DNA of 64,000 nucleotides from Novosphingobium sp. PC22D (lineage in GTDB: Bacteria > Pseudomonadota > Alphaproteobacteria > Sphingomonadales > Sphingomonadaceae), in NCBI RefSeq assembly GCF_002556635.1, contig NZ_MWMO01000018.1, positions 1 through 64,000 on the forward strand, given 5' to 3'. The notes under the pieces are model-generated. The model was given only the letters and a program-made list of their open reading frames with translations, made no database searches and was not told where the DNA came from. Positions 51,168-60,746 of this stretch are shown piece by piece. The first letter of the stretch is position 1. Each line of letters opens with the position of its first letter. The translations under genes were made by a program, and so were the position numbers.

Positions 51168-52102
51168 CGAGTGAACCTCCCGCCACCGACGCCTGGACGC
51201 AGCGAGTCTTCGGAGGCTTCCGCAAGACCTCCGAGCGCCTTTCGCAGAACATCGCCGGGATCGTCGGCGGGTCGCGCCTCGACGAGAGTCAGCTCAACGA
51301 CCTCGAGGACGCGCTGATCATGTCCGACCTCGGCCCTCGCGCCGCCGCGCGGATTCGCGAGAAAATCGCCGAGGAACGCTTCATCCACGATGCCGACGAG
51401 CGGGCGGTGATGGAAGCGGTCGCGCGCGAGATCGCCGAGATCCTGCGCCCGGTCGCCAAGCCGCTCGACATCGTGGCCTTCCCGCGCCCGCAAGTGATCC
51501 TCGTGATCGGGGTCAACGGCTCGGGCAAGACAACCACGATCGCCAAGCTGGCGCACTTGTTCCAGGAGCAGGACTACGCGGTGATGCTGGCGGCGGGCGA
51601 TACCTTCCGCGCCGCCGCGATCGGCCAGCTCGCTGTCTGGGCCGAGCGGCTCGGCGTCGACATCGTGAAGGGCCCCGAGGGCGGCGATCCGGCAAGCATC
51701 GTGTTCGACGCGGTCAAGGCCGCGACTGATCGCGGCACCGACGCGCTGATCGTCGACACCGCCGGGCGCCTGCAGAACAAGCGCGAGCTGATGGAGGAAC
51801 TGGCCAAGATCCGCCGCGTGCTCGGCCGGCTCAATCCCGAAGCGCCGCACGACGTGGTGCTGGTGCTCGATGCCACCAACGGCCAGAACGCGCTGGCGCA
51901 GATCGAGATCTTCAAGGAAGTGGCGGGCGTGACCGGACTCGTCATGACGAAGCTCGACGGCACCGCGCGCGGCGGCGTGCTGGTCGCGGCGGCCGAGCAG
52001 TACGGCCTGCCAATCCACGCCATCGGCGTCGGCGAGAAGATCGACGACTTGCGCCCGTTCGACCCCGACCTCGTCGCGCGCGTCATCGTGGGGATCGCGT
52101 GA
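51164..52102 (+). CDS. ftsY: Signal recognition particle receptor FtsY
   Basis: The 312-aa SRP GTPase has the N helix bundle (about 12-100) and G domain with P-loop GVNGSGKTT (116-124), DTFRAAA, DTAGR and TKLDG. The long acidic A domain is missing, as common in alphaproteobacteria. Overlaps mtaB and yciB at both ends, so it is translationally coupled. Confidence 0.95.
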   Translation: MTSEPPATDAWTQRVFGGFRKTSERLSQNIAGIVGGSRLDESQLNDLEDALIMSDLGPRAAARIREKIAEERFIHDADERAVMEAVAREIAEILRPVAKPLDIVAFPRPQVILVIGVNGSGKTTTIAKLAHLFQEQDYAVMLAAGDTFRAAAIGQLAVWAERLGVDIVKGPEGGDPASIVFDAVKAATDRGTDALIVDTAGRLQNKRELMEELAKIRRVLGRLNPEAPHDVVLVLDATNGQNALAQIEIFKEVAGVTGLVMTKLDGTARGGVLVAAAEQYGLPIHAIGVGEKIDDLRPFDPDLVARVIVGIA

Positions 52103-52761
52103 TGAGCGGAACCACGCCTCCCGCAGCGGGCGAGAAGCCCAAGTCCTCGTGGATCAACCTGCTGGTCGATTTCGGGCCGCTGCTCGTGTTCTTCCTGGTC
52201 TATCGGCATTTCGCTCCCGAGGACGAGAACAACGGCCTCGGCGTCGTGCTCGCGGTGACCAAGGGCACGATCGCGTTCATGGTCGCGACGGTGATCGCGC
52301 TGATCGTCTCGAAATGGCGGCTGGGCCGAGTTTCGCCGATGGTCTGGCTTTCGACCGTGCTGATCATCGGATTTGGCGGACTGACCGTCCTGCTCAACGA
52401 TCCGTTCTACATCCAGATCAAACCGACCGCGATCTACCTGCTCTTCGCCGCGGTGCTGTTCATCGGCCTCATCAAGGGCAAGCCGATGCTGCGCTATCTG
52501 CTGCAATCGGCGTTCGAGGGGCTCACCGACGAAGGCTGGCTCAAGCTCTCGCGCAACTGGGCGGTGTTCTTCGTGTTCCTCGCGATCCTCAACACCGTGC
52601 TGATGTATTCGGTCAGCTTCGGGACCTGGCTGCAGGTCAAGCTCTGGGGCTTCACCGCCCTCTCGTTCGTGTTCACCTTCTCGCAGATCCCGATGGTGCT
52701 GAAGCACGGCATGGGCGAGGCCGCCGAGAAGGAAATGGTCCAGAACCCGCCCGCCGACTGA
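52102..52761 (+). CDS. yciB: Septation/intermembrane protein YciB (IspZ)
   Basis: A 219-aa inner-membrane protein of the IspZ/YciB family with five to six hydrophobic segments; LLVDFGPLLVFFLVY and the NDPFYIQIKPTAIYLLFAAVLF block are characteristic. It affects septation and envelope integrity. ATG 52102 overlaps the final base of the ftsY stop. Confidence 0.9.
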   Translation: MSGTTPPAAGEKPKSSWINLLVDFGPLLVFFLVYRHFAPEDENNGLGVVLAVTKGTIAFMVATVIALIVSKWRLGRVSPMVWLSTVLIIGFGGLTVLLNDPFYIQIKPTAIYLLFAAVLFIGLIKGKPMLRYLLQSAFEGLTDEGWLKLSRNWAVFFVFLAILNTVLMYSVSFGTWLQVKLWGFTALSFVFTFSQIPMVLKHGMGEAAEKEMVQNPPAD

Positions 52762-52769
52762 CCTGAAGC

Positions 52770-53729
52770 CTACTTGAGCTTGGGAAAGAGGTCCTTCTCG
52801 CAGAACGCAATGAAGCCTTCCTGGTCGGGCCCGACGCCGAGCAGGACGATGTGGTCGTAACCGGCATCGACCCACTGGCGGATCGCTTCGAGATGCTTTT
52901 CGGGATCGGGCCCGCACGGCACATTGGCGGCGATATCCTCGGGCCGCACGAACTTGCTCGCGGCATCGAAGCCGGCGGGATCGCGCAGTTCGCTGTTCAC
53001 CGTCCAGTCGAAGGCGCTGAAGGCAAAGCGTTCGTGCGCCTGCTTGAGCGCGGCATCCTCGTGTGCGGCATAAGACAGCGCGGCCTCGCCGTAGGCGGGC
53101 CCCGCCTTGCCCTTGGCCTTGGCGAAGGCTTCGATGAGCCCGTCATCGGGACTGGTCGCCATGATTCCGTCGGCGACTTCGGCGGCAAGCGCTGCCGACT
53201 TGGCGCCGCTTACCCCCAGCGTCACCGTGATCGGCTCTTCGGGCAAGTCGTAGAGACGCGCATGATCGAGCGAGAAGAATTCGCCGACATGGCTGTGCAC
53301 CCCGCCCGACCAGAGCATGCGCATGATCTCCACAGCCTCGCCGAGCATCGCGTGGCGCTCGGGCGTGGAAGGCCAAAGCTCGCCGGTGACGTGTTCGTTG
53401 AGCCGCTCGCCCGCCCCGACGGCGAGGCTGAAGCGGTTTTCGCTCATCACGGCGATGGTCGCGGCAGCCTGCGCGATGATGGCGGGGTGATAGCGGATGA
53501 TCGGGCAGGTTAGCCCGGTGGTGATGCCGATCCTCGTCGTCGCGTGGGCAATCGCGCCGAGCACGCTCCAGGCGAAGGGCGAGTGGCCCTGCGCTTCGTG
53601 CCAGGGATGGAAGTGGTCCGAGATGGAGACGAAATCGAACCCCGCCTGCTCGGCCCGGACGGCGTTCTCGACGAGCGCCTTGGGCCCGTGCTCCTCGGTC
53701 ATGAGCTTGTATCCGAATTTCGTCATCAC
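52770..53729 (-). CDS. LLM-class (F420/FMN-type) oxidoreductase
   Basis: The 319-aa protein is a luciferase-like (beta/alpha)8 barrel with FGYKLMTEEHGPKALVENA, SISDHFHPW, GLTCPIIRYHPAIIAQAAAT and GAGERLNEHV. These motifs match the subgroup often annotated as F420-dependent glucose-6-phosphate-dehydrogenase-like (TIGR03557 type). Whether the organism has F420 is unknown; FMN is possible. Convergent with yciB. Confidence 0.82.
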   Translation of the reverse strand: MMTKFGYKLMTEEHGPKALVENAVRAEQAGFDFVSISDHFHPWHEAQGHSPFAWSVLGAIAHATTRIGITTGLTCPIIRYHPAIIAQAAATIAVMSENRFSLAVGAGERLNEHVTGELWPSTPERHAMLGEAVEIMRMLWSGGVHSHVGEFFSLDHARLYDLPEEPITVTLGVSGAKSAALAAEVADGIMATSPDDGLIEAFAKAKGKAGPAYGEAALSYAAHEDAALKQAHERFAFSAFDWTVNSELRDPAGFDAASKFVRPEDIAANVPCGPDPEKHLEAIRQWVDAGYDHIVLLGVGPDQEGFIAFCEKDLFPKLK

Positions 53730-53833
53730 GTTCTCCGCTTTCGTTCTTGCTTAAGGCAATGCGCGAAAACGCAGATGGTTCGCGAACGCGCTCCTGCCCC
53801 TAGGGTCAGGAGACAAATGTTCAGGAGAGCCCC

Positions 53834-54226
53834 GTGTCCGATATCGTCGAACAGGTGAGCCAGTGGCTCGAGCACATGCCGCAAGGGGACTTCGACGAGT
53901 ATCCCGGCGGGGTCGCCGAGGACTTCGTGCTGCGCCTGCCGTTCATGCCCGAAGGCCTGCCGACCGAATTCGCCGGACGCGAGACGGCGCGCGCGGCGCT
54001 GGCGCAGTCCGCCCGGGGCCGCGAACCGCTGGTGTTCAGCGACAAGGTGATCCTGCGCACCGAGGACCCCGAACTTGTCGTCGTCACAGCGAACGCGCGA
54101 ACGACCATGGCCAGCGGCCGACCCTACGCGAACAGCTACGTGATCTTCGTGCGCATCCGCAATGGCGTGATCATCGAGCACACCGAGTATCTCAATCCGC
54201 TCGCGGTCATCGCCGCCGCCAGTTGA
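53834..54226 (+). CDS. SnoaL/NTF2-like protein
   Basis: A 130-aa protein of the NTF2 cone fold: an N-terminal helix pair and FAGRETARAALAQS, then a C-terminal sheet with NSYVIFVRIRNGVIIEHTEYLNP. Often enzymes or ligand carriers; no substrate can be named. GTG start at 53834 preceded by AGGAGAGCCCC. Divergent from the LLM gene. Confidence 0.8.
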   Translation: MSDIVEQVSQWLEHMPQGDFDEYPGGVAEDFVLRLPFMPEGLPTEFAGRETARAALAQSARGREPLVFSDKVILRTEDPELVVVTANARTTMASGRPYANSYVIFVRIRNGVIIEHTEYLNPLAVIAAAS

Positions 54227-54239
54227 ATCCGGACCGGTA

Positions 54240-55010
54240 TCAGCCCTTGGGCTTGCGGAACCGGTAGACGAACCTGTCGGTCTTGAAACGCACCGCCGGA
54301 TCGAACACCAGCTTGGTGTGATCGTCCTCGGGATTGGCGAGCAATTCGCTGGCGTCCTCGAGCACGAAGCCGGCCCTTTCGAAGTCGCGCTTCACCGTCG
54401 CCGGGTCGATGCGGTGGAGCTTGTCCACGATCGCGCGGGTATCACCCGGCAGGCCGACATGATCGACGATACCGACGATGCCGCCCGGGCGCATCGCGGC
54501 GAAAAGCGCGCTCACGAACGCGTCCGGGTCGGAGCGGGGTATCCCGAATTTCTCCGATTCCCAGTAGAGATCGTGATAACTCAGATTGATGATGGCGAAA
54601 TCGAAGCTGCCGGGCGCGGCCGAAAAGGCCTCGAACGGATAGCGCACCCATTCGACTTCCGGCCAGCCCGCGACGATCGCCTTCCACTTCACCTGCTCTT
54701 CAGGGCTCTTGTAGAACTGTTCCGGCTCGAACGCCGTCACCTTACCCTCGGGACCGACGACCGACGCCATGATCTCGGCCCAGTAGCCGCTGCCCGTCAT
54801 GATGTCGGCGGCGCGCATGCCTTCCTCGAGCCCGAGATAGGCGAGCACCTCGGCTGGCTTGCGGCTGTCGTCGAGCTTTCGGGCCGGCTCGTCGCGGCGC
54901 GGATCGGCGAGGGCCGAGACGAAGCTGTCCGGCGGGACGGTCCCGGCGAAAGCGGACGGGCCGGCGACAGCCAGCAGGATCGTGATCGAAAGAGCGGGCA
55001 AACGGCGCAT
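54240..55010 (-). CDS. Exported class I SAM-dependent methyltransferase-like protein
   Basis: The 256-aa product has a signal peptide (about 1-22, ending AFAG), then a methyltransferase-like domain: EVLAYLGLEEGMRAADIMTGSGYWAEIMA (motif I), FDFAIINLSYHDLYW and GGIVGIVDHVG. The motif I glycines are altered (TGSGYW), and export is unusual for a SAM enzyme, so activity is uncertain. Start ATG 55010. Confidence 0.8.
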   Translation of the reverse strand: MRRLPALSITILLAVAGPSAFAGTVPPDSFVSALADPRRDEPARKLDDSRKPAEVLAYLGLEEGMRAADIMTGSGYWAEIMASVVGPEGKVTAFEPEQFYKSPEEQVKWKAIVAGWPEVEWVRYPFEAFSAAPGSFDFAIINLSYHDLYWESEKFGIPRSDPDAFVSALFAAMRPGGIVGIVDHVGLPGDTRAIVDKLHRIDPATVKRDFERAGFVLEDASELLANPEDDHTKLVFDPAVRFKTDRFVYRFRKPKG

Positions 55011-55106
55011 GCGAGGTCTCCTCCCGGATCGCGACACCTTGCGGCCAATCCCCGCGGCGGACAACGACATCCGTCGATGACGATCAGCGCTTCGTCGGCG
55101 GCTGGC

Positions 55107-57071
55107 TCAGATTTCGAGCTGGCTTCCCAGTTCGACCACGCGGTTCGTCGGCAGGCGGAAGAATTCCATCGCGCTCGCCGCGTTGCGCATCATCCATGCG
55201 AACAGCTTCTCGCGCCAGATCGCCATGCCGGGCTTGGCCGAGGGCAGCAACGTCTGGCGTGAAAGGAAGAAGCTGGTCTTCATCATCTCGAACGGCCCGC
55301 CGCAGATCTCGGTGCGCTTGAGTGCGGTCGGGATGTCGGTTTCCTGCATGAAGCCGTACTTCATCGTCATCCGGTAGAAGCCTTCGCCCAGATCCTGGAT
55401 CTCGAAGCGCTCGGCCTCCTCGACATAGGGCACGTCCTGAATGGCGACGGTAAGCACCACCACCCGCTCGTGCAGCACCTTGTTGTGCTTGATGTTGTGG
55501 AGCAGCGCCGAGGGCACCCCGGCGTTGCTCGAGGCCATGAAGATCGCCGTGCCCGGAACCCGCGCCGCGCTGCCGTGCGCGCTCTTGGCGAAGACGTTGA
55601 GCGGCAGCGCCGCCTCGGTCATGCGATCGCGCATCAGGCGGCGGCCCTTGGCCCAGGTGGTCAGCAAGGTGAAGACGATGCCGCCGATCATCAGCGGGAA
55701 CCAGCCGCCATCGGAAACCTTGGTGAAGTTCGCCGCGAAATAGGCGCCGTCGACGATGAAGAAGATCAGCACGATCGGGATCGCGATCCACAGCTTCCAG
55801 CGCCAGATCATCGTCAGCAGCACCGTCATCAGACAAGTGTCGATCAGCATCGCACCCGTCACCGCGATACCGTAGGCCGAGGCGAGGTTCGACGAGTTCT
55901 GGAAATAGAGCACCAGCACGATCACGCCGGTCATCAACGCCCAGTTGATCGAGGGGATGTAGATCTGGTGGTACTCGTCCTCGCTGGTGTGGCGGGTCGA
56001 GAGGCGCGGGATGAAGCCGAGCTGGATCGCCTGGTGGGTGATCGAGAACGCGCCCGAGATCACCGCCTGGCTGGCGATGAAGGTCGCGCAGGTCGCCAGG
56101 ATCACCAGCGGCAGGCGCAGCGTTTCGGGCGCGAGGTTGAAGAACGGGTTCTCCATCGCCTGCGCGGCGGCGACATCGTCCATGCCGATGATCATCGCCG
56201 CCTGACCGAAATAGTTGAGCAGCAGGCAGGGCATGACGAAACCGAACCACGACATGCGCATCGGACCGCGCCCGAAATGCCCCATGTCCGAATAGAGCGC
56301 CTCGGCGCCGGTCACCGCCAGCACCACCGAGCCGAGCGCGAGGAAGCCCAGCATCTTATCGGTCAGGAAGAACTGGATCGCGTACCACGGGTTCAGCGCC
56401 ACCAGCACCTGCGGCATCTGCACGAGGTGGTAGATACCCAGCACCGCCAGCGTGACGAAGTAGATCGTCATGACCGGCGCGAACAGGGCGCCGACCTTGG
56501 CGGTGCCGCTGCGCTGGAGCATGAACAGCGCGATCAGCAGGATCAGCGCGATCGGCAGCACCAGCGGCGACAGCCGCGCCTCGACGACGGTCAGGCCCTC
56601 GACCGCGGAGAGCACCGAGACGGCGGGGGTAATCATGCTGTCGCCGTAGAACAGCGCCGTGGCGAACACGCCGAGCAGCACGGCGATGCCGGCGTATCGC
56701 GACTTGTTGAGCCGGCCGGAGATCAACGCGACAAGGGCAAGGCTTCCGCCCTGCCCCTTGTTGTCCGCCCGCATGAGGACCGAGACGTATTGCAGCGAGA
56801 CGACCAGCGTCATCGACCAGAAGATCAGGCTGACGACGCCGAGGATATGCAGATCGTCGATCGCCAGCGGATGCGGGCCGACGAAGGTCTCGCGGAAGGC
56901 GTAGATCGGGCTGGTGCCGATGTCGCCGAAGACCACGCCGATCGCGCCGAACGCCAGCTTGGCCACGTTCTTGTTGCGCGCGGCCCCCGGCCCGGCGTGC
57001 TCGAACGAATCCGTAGCCGGATCGACGATCTCGGACTGCGCCGCCCCGCTATCGGGCGTGCTCTCATTCAT
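55107..57071 (-). CDS. kup: Potassium uptake protein Kup
   Basis: The 654-aa K+/H+ symporter has about 12 membrane segments with GVVFGDIGTSPIYAFRETF at residues 44-62, YGDSMITPAVSVLSA and a cytosolic C-terminal part. It supports potassium uptake, mostly at low pH. Single gene. Confidence 0.95.
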   Translation of the reverse strand: MNESTPDSGAAQSEIVDPATDSFEHAGPGAARNKNVAKLAFGAIGVVFGDIGTSPIYAFRETFVGPHPLAIDDLHILGVVSLIFWSMTLVVSLQYVSVLMRADNKGQGGSLALVALISGRLNKSRYAGIAVLLGVFATALFYGDSMITPAVSVLSAVEGLTVVEARLSPLVLPIALILLIALFMLQRSGTAKVGALFAPVMTIYFVTLAVLGIYHLVQMPQVLVALNPWYAIQFFLTDKMLGFLALGSVVLAVTGAEALYSDMGHFGRGPMRMSWFGFVMPCLLLNYFGQAAMIIGMDDVAAAQAMENPFFNLAPETLRLPLVILATCATFIASQAVISGAFSITHQAIQLGFIPRLSTRHTSEDEYHQIYIPSINWALMTGVIVLVLYFQNSSNLASAYGIAVTGAMLIDTCLMTVLLTMIWRWKLWIAIPIVLIFFIVDGAYFAANFTKVSDGGWFPLMIGGIVFTLLTTWAKGRRLMRDRMTEAALPLNVFAKSAHGSAARVPGTAIFMASSNAGVPSALLHNIKHNKVLHERVVVLTVAIQDVPYVEEAERFEIQDLGEGFYRMTMKYGFMQETDIPTALKRTEICGGPFEMMKTSFFLSRQTLLPSAKPGMAIWREKLFAWMMRNAASAMEFFRLPTNRVVELGSQLEI

Positions 57072-57161
57072 CGCACGGACTCATGTCGCTCGGGTACATA
57101 GGCCTTCGCATCTGAAATGTCGCGCGCGGGTAGCAGTTAGCGAAACCGTGAGCAACGCGTC

Positions 57162-57809
57162 TTATCGCCCTTGTCCCATCATGGCCTGGCTCGCCATGAG
57201 CTGGTCCACCCGGCCCATCTTGTCGACGATGTCGGCGCGCAGCGGAATGTCCTCGGGCAGCTTGGCGAGCAGATCGGTCCAGATCGCCTTGGCCTCGGCG
57301 AACCGGCCCGACTGGGCCATCGCGAGGCCCAGAAAATAGGGCGGGCCCGCGCTGTCCGGCTCGATCAGCATGGCCCGGCGATAGGCGTAGAGCGAGGCAG
57401 GCGTGAGCAGACCGTCGGAATGCGCCACGAGCGCGTTGGCGAGCGCCAGCCAGGCCTCGCCGTTCTTCGGATTATCCTCGACGACGCCGCGCAGCACCGC
57501 AGCCGCATCGCCGAAGCGCCCGTTGCGCGCATAGCCATCGGCGACGCTGACCATGGCGTCGCGCGAGATCGGTCCCTTGTCGGCGACGCGGTTGCGCGCC
57601 TCGACCAGCGCGGCGGGATCGGCCATCGCCTGCTCGCGCGCCTGCTTGGGCGCGCCGGGCTGGCCGGGATGCCCCTGGAGGCCATAGCCGGCGACGCCGA
57701 ACAGCAGCGCCGCGCCCAGCGCCTCCCACGTGCCGCGTGGCGCCTTCAGGACGAAGGCGAGCACCGCGAAGGCGACAACCGCCAGCAGGATCAGCAGGAC
57801 CCAGCTCAT
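57162..57809 (-). CDS. ccmI: Cytochrome c maturation TPR protein CcmI (C-terminal type)
   Basis: A 215-aa protein with an N-terminal membrane helix pair and TPR repeats (AVLRGVVEDNPKNGEAWLALANALV, YFLGLAMAQSGRFAEAKAIWTDLL). CcmI chaperones apocytochrome c to the haem ligase. Its start overlaps the ccmH stop (ATGA); last gene of the ccm operon. Confidence 0.85.
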   Translation of the reverse strand: MSWVLLILLAVVAFAVLAFVLKAPRGTWEALGAALLFGVAGYGLQGHPGQPGAPKQAREQAMADPAALVEARNRVADKGPISRDAMVSVADGYARNGRFGDAAAVLRGVVEDNPKNGEAWLALANALVAHSDGLLTPASLYAYRRAMLIEPDSAGPPYFLGLAMAQSGRFAEAKAIWTDLLAKLPEDIPLRADIVDKMGRVDQLMASQAMMGQGR

Positions 57810-58231
57810 GCCGCCGCCCTTCCCGAACGGAACCGGCGGCGCAGCAGGACCACCGCAAGCAGGATCAGCACGACCGGCAGCGCGAACAGCGGCCATGTCA
57901 GCGCGGTCACGCGCGGCTCGTAGCTGACGTAATCGCCGTAACGCTCCATCAGCCAGTCGCGAATCTGGTCGGGCGTCTCGCCGGCGGCGATCCGCTCGCG
58001 CACAAGCGAGCGCATCGAGCCGGCGATCGGCGCGTCGGAGTCGGCGATCGACTGGCCCTGGCACTGCAGGCAGCGCAGCGTGACCATGAGATCGTGCGCC
58101 CTGGCCTCCTGCTCGGGATCGTCGAGCTGGCGATAGGCGTAGGGCGCGGTCTGCTCTTCCTGCGCAAGCACGGCGGGCGCCGCGAGCGTCGTGGCAATCA
58201 GCCCCAGCAACATAGCGAGCACATGCTTCAC
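57806..58231 (-). CDS. ccmH: Cytochrome c biogenesis thiol protein CcmH
   Basis: A 141-aa protein with a signal peptide (about 1-23), the RCLQCQ motif (C54, C57) that reduces apocytochrome c, and a C-terminal membrane anchor (ALTWPLFALPVVLILLAVVLL). Overlaps ccmI and ccmG at its ends. Confidence 0.93.
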   Translation of the reverse strand: MKHVLAMLLGLIATTLAAPAVLAQEEQTAPYAYRQLDDPEQEARAHDLMVTLRCLQCQGQSIADSDAPIAGSMRSLVRERIAAGETPDQIRDWLMERYGDYVSYEPRVTALTWPLFALPVVLILLAVVLLRRRFRSGRAAA

Positions 58232-58791
58232 CGGCGCGCCTCCTCCAGCTTCTCGAGGATCATCGGGATGTCCTCCGCGCGGATCTCGCCGATATGCTGG
58301 TACCGGATCACGCCCTTGCCGTCGATCACGTAGGTCTCCGGCACGCCCGAGGAGCCGAGCGCGAGCTGGACCTGCCCGTCGTCGTCGGCGCCGATACGCT
58401 CGAAAGGGTCACCGTAGGTCGCGAGGAACTGCTGGAGATCGGCGGTGCGGTCGCGCACCGAAATGCCCTCGACCGGCACGCCCATCGCCGCGAGCCGTTC
58501 AAGCTGCGGTGCCTCGACGCGGCACGGCAGGCACCAGCTCGCGAAGATGTTGACCAGATGCGGCTCGCCGCCCTTGAGATCGGCGCTGGCGAGGCCGGGC
58601 CGGCCGGGGAGCCCGGGCGGCAGGTCGAATTCGGGCATCGGCTTGTCGATCAGTGTGCTCGCAACTTCGCGCGGCGCGGGCCGGAACAGGCCGATCATCA
58701 CCAGCGCGACGAAAGCCGCGAACAGCACGAGCGGCAGCCAGATCATCCAGCGGCCGGTCTTCGCCGCCTTGTCCTGCCCGGTCCCGCTCAT
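58228..58791 (-). CDS. ccmG: Cytochrome c biogenesis thioredoxin CcmG (DsbE)
   Basis: A 187-aa membrane-anchored thioredoxin: helix 15-35, then the thioredoxin fold with W86-C87-L-P-C90 (FASWCLPC) and GVPETYVIDG. ATG 58791 overlaps the ccmF stop. It keeps apocytochrome c cysteines reduced together with CcmH. Confidence 0.93.
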   Translation of the reverse strand: MSGTGQDKAAKTGRWMIWLPLVLFAAFVALVMIGLFRPAPREVASTLIDKPMPEFDLPPGLPGRPGLASADLKGGEPHLVNIFASWCLPCRVEAPQLERLAAMGVPVEGISVRDRTADLQQFLATYGDPFERIGADDDGQVQLALGSSGVPETYVIDGKGVIRYQHIGEIRAEDIPMILEKLEEARR

Positions 58792-60746
58792 CGATTCTGC
58801 CTCTCGCGGCGATAAGCGATCTTGTCGCGCGCGATGACGCGGCGGATGTCGCTCGCGGTGCGCCCGATCAGCGCGAGCACGCCGCCCAGTCCGATCAAGA
58901 GCCCCCCGTACCAGATCAGCGTCACGAACGGCTTCCACCACAAGCGCACCTGCCAGCGGCCCGGACCCGTCTGCCCCGGGCTCTCGCCGCCCAGCACGGT
59001 GTAGAGCTGGCCGTTCCAGCGCGTCTTGAGCGCCGATTCGGTGGTCTGCTGCGGCGGGGCCCAGAAGCTGCGCGCCTGCGGCAGCAGCATCGAGCCCCCG
59101 CCGTCCTTGTAGCGTGCGGTCATCCGCGCCTCGAGCGCGGTCCAGTTAGGCCCGGCGACGGGCTCGACCGCATCGAGCCGCACTGTCCAGGGTCCGACCG
59201 TGGCGCTCTCGCCCTCGCGCAGGGCAACCAGCCGCTCTACCGAAAAGGCGCTTTCGCTCGCCATGCCGAACAGCGCGACGGCGATCCCGAGGTGGGCCAG
59301 CACCATGCCCCAGACCGCGAGCGGGGTGCGGCGCAGGTTGCGCCCGCGCAGCGGCATCACGCTCGCCACGGCAAGCCCGACGGCAAGCACCAGTCCGATG
59401 AAGGGCAGAACGCCGACACCGCCCACCAGCAGCACGGCGATGACCGCGGCGAGAATCGCCAGCCCGGCGGCAATGATCGCGGGGCGCACGCGCGCCAGCG
59501 AATCGCGGCGCCAGCGCAGCAACGGCCCGACCATCAGCACCAGCAGCATCGGCACGAAGAACACCGCCCCCATCGGGTTGAAATAGGGCGGGCCGACCGA
59601 GACCTTGGTATCGAAGGCCTCGGTGACGAGCGGATAGAGCGTCCCGAACAGGACGATGCCGAGAATCGCGCACAGGGCGACGTTGTTGATCACCAGCGCG
59701 CCCTCGCGGCTCACCGGTGCGAAGCGCTCACCCTCCGTCACAGTCGCGGCGCGCAGGCCGAACAGCGTGAGCGCGCCGCCGATGTAGATCGCCAGCAGCA
59801 CGAGGATGAAACTGCCACGCTCGGGATCGACCGCGAAAGCATGGACGCTGGTGAGAATGCCCGAGCGCACGAGGAACGTGCCGATCATCGACATCGAGAA
59901 GGCGACGACGCCGAGCATCACGGTCCAGGCCCGCAAGGCGTTGCGCGCGGCGAGCACGCTGGCCGAATGCAGCAGCGCGGTCGCGGCGAGCCAGGGCATC
60001 AGCGAGGCGTTTTCGACCGGGTCCCAGAACCACCAGCCGCCCCAGCCCAGCTCATAGTAAGCCCAGTACGACCCCGCGGTTATGCCCAGCGTCAGGAAAA
60101 TCCAGGCCGCCAGCACCCACGGCCGCATTGCCCGCGCGAAGGCGGGGCCGACCTCGCGCGTGATCAGCGCCCCGATCGCGAAGCTGAAGGCCACCGAGAG
60201 CCCGACGTAGCCGAGGTAAAGCGTCGGCGGATGGAACGCGAGGCCAAGGTCCTGCAGCAGCGGATTGAGCCCGTTGCCTTCGGCCGGCACCGGATCGAGC
60301 CGCTCGAACGGGTTCGAGGAAATCAGCAGGAACGCATAGAAACCGAGGCTGACGAAGGCCTGCCCGGCGAGCGTCGCCAGCATCGTGCGCTCGGGCAGCC
60401 GCCGCTCGACCAGCGCGACGAAGCCGCCCGCCAGGCTCATCACCGTGACCCAGAGCAGCATCGAGCCCTCGTGATTGCCCCAGGCCCCGGCGATCTTGAA
60501 GATCAGCGGCTTCATCGAGTGCGAGTTCATCGCCACGAGCTTCACCGAGAGGTCTGTCCGCGCGAAAACGAGGATCAGCGCGACGAAAGCGATCGCGGTC
60601 AGCAGGCCCTGCACCACCGCGACAGGGCGGACCGCGCCCGCGAGCCCCTCGCCGCGCTCGGTGAGCGCAAGCGAGCCCGCGATGAGCTGGAACGCGGCGA
60701 GCGCGGCCGCGAGCCAGAGCGCGGCGAGACCGAACTCGGCGATCAT
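58788..60746 (-). CDS. ccmF: Haem lyase subunit CcmF
   Basis: The 652-aa polytopic protein (about 15 membrane segments) carries the tryptophan-rich WWD haem-handling loop (GWGGWWFWDPVENASLMPW, near 230-248), HPPTLYLGYVG and conserved histidines. It attaches haem to apocytochrome c with CcmH/I. ATG 60746 overlaps the ccmE stop. Confidence 0.95.
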   Translation of the reverse strand: MIAEFGLAALWLAAALAAFQLIAGSLALTERGEGLAGAVRPVAVVQGLLTAIAFVALILVFARTDLSVKLVAMNSHSMKPLIFKIAGAWGNHEGSMLLWVTVMSLAGGFVALVERRLPERTMLATLAGQAFVSLGFYAFLLISSNPFERLDPVPAEGNGLNPLLQDLGLAFHPPTLYLGYVGLSVAFSFAIGALITREVGPAFARAMRPWVLAAWIFLTLGITAGSYWAYYELGWGGWWFWDPVENASLMPWLAATALLHSASVLAARNALRAWTVMLGVVAFSMSMIGTFLVRSGILTSVHAFAVDPERGSFILVLLAIYIGGALTLFGLRAATVTEGERFAPVSREGALVINNVALCAILGIVLFGTLYPLVTEAFDTKVSVGPPYFNPMGAVFFVPMLLVLMVGPLLRWRRDSLARVRPAIIAAGLAILAAVIAVLLVGGVGVLPFIGLVLAVGLAVASVMPLRGRNLRRTPLAVWGMVLAHLGIAVALFGMASESAFSVERLVALREGESATVGPWTVRLDAVEPVAGPNWTALEARMTARYKDGGGSMLLPQARSFWAPPQQTTESALKTRWNGQLYTVLGGESPGQTGPGRWQVRLWWKPFVTLIWYGGLLIGLGGVLALIGRTASDIRRVIARDKIAYRRERQNR

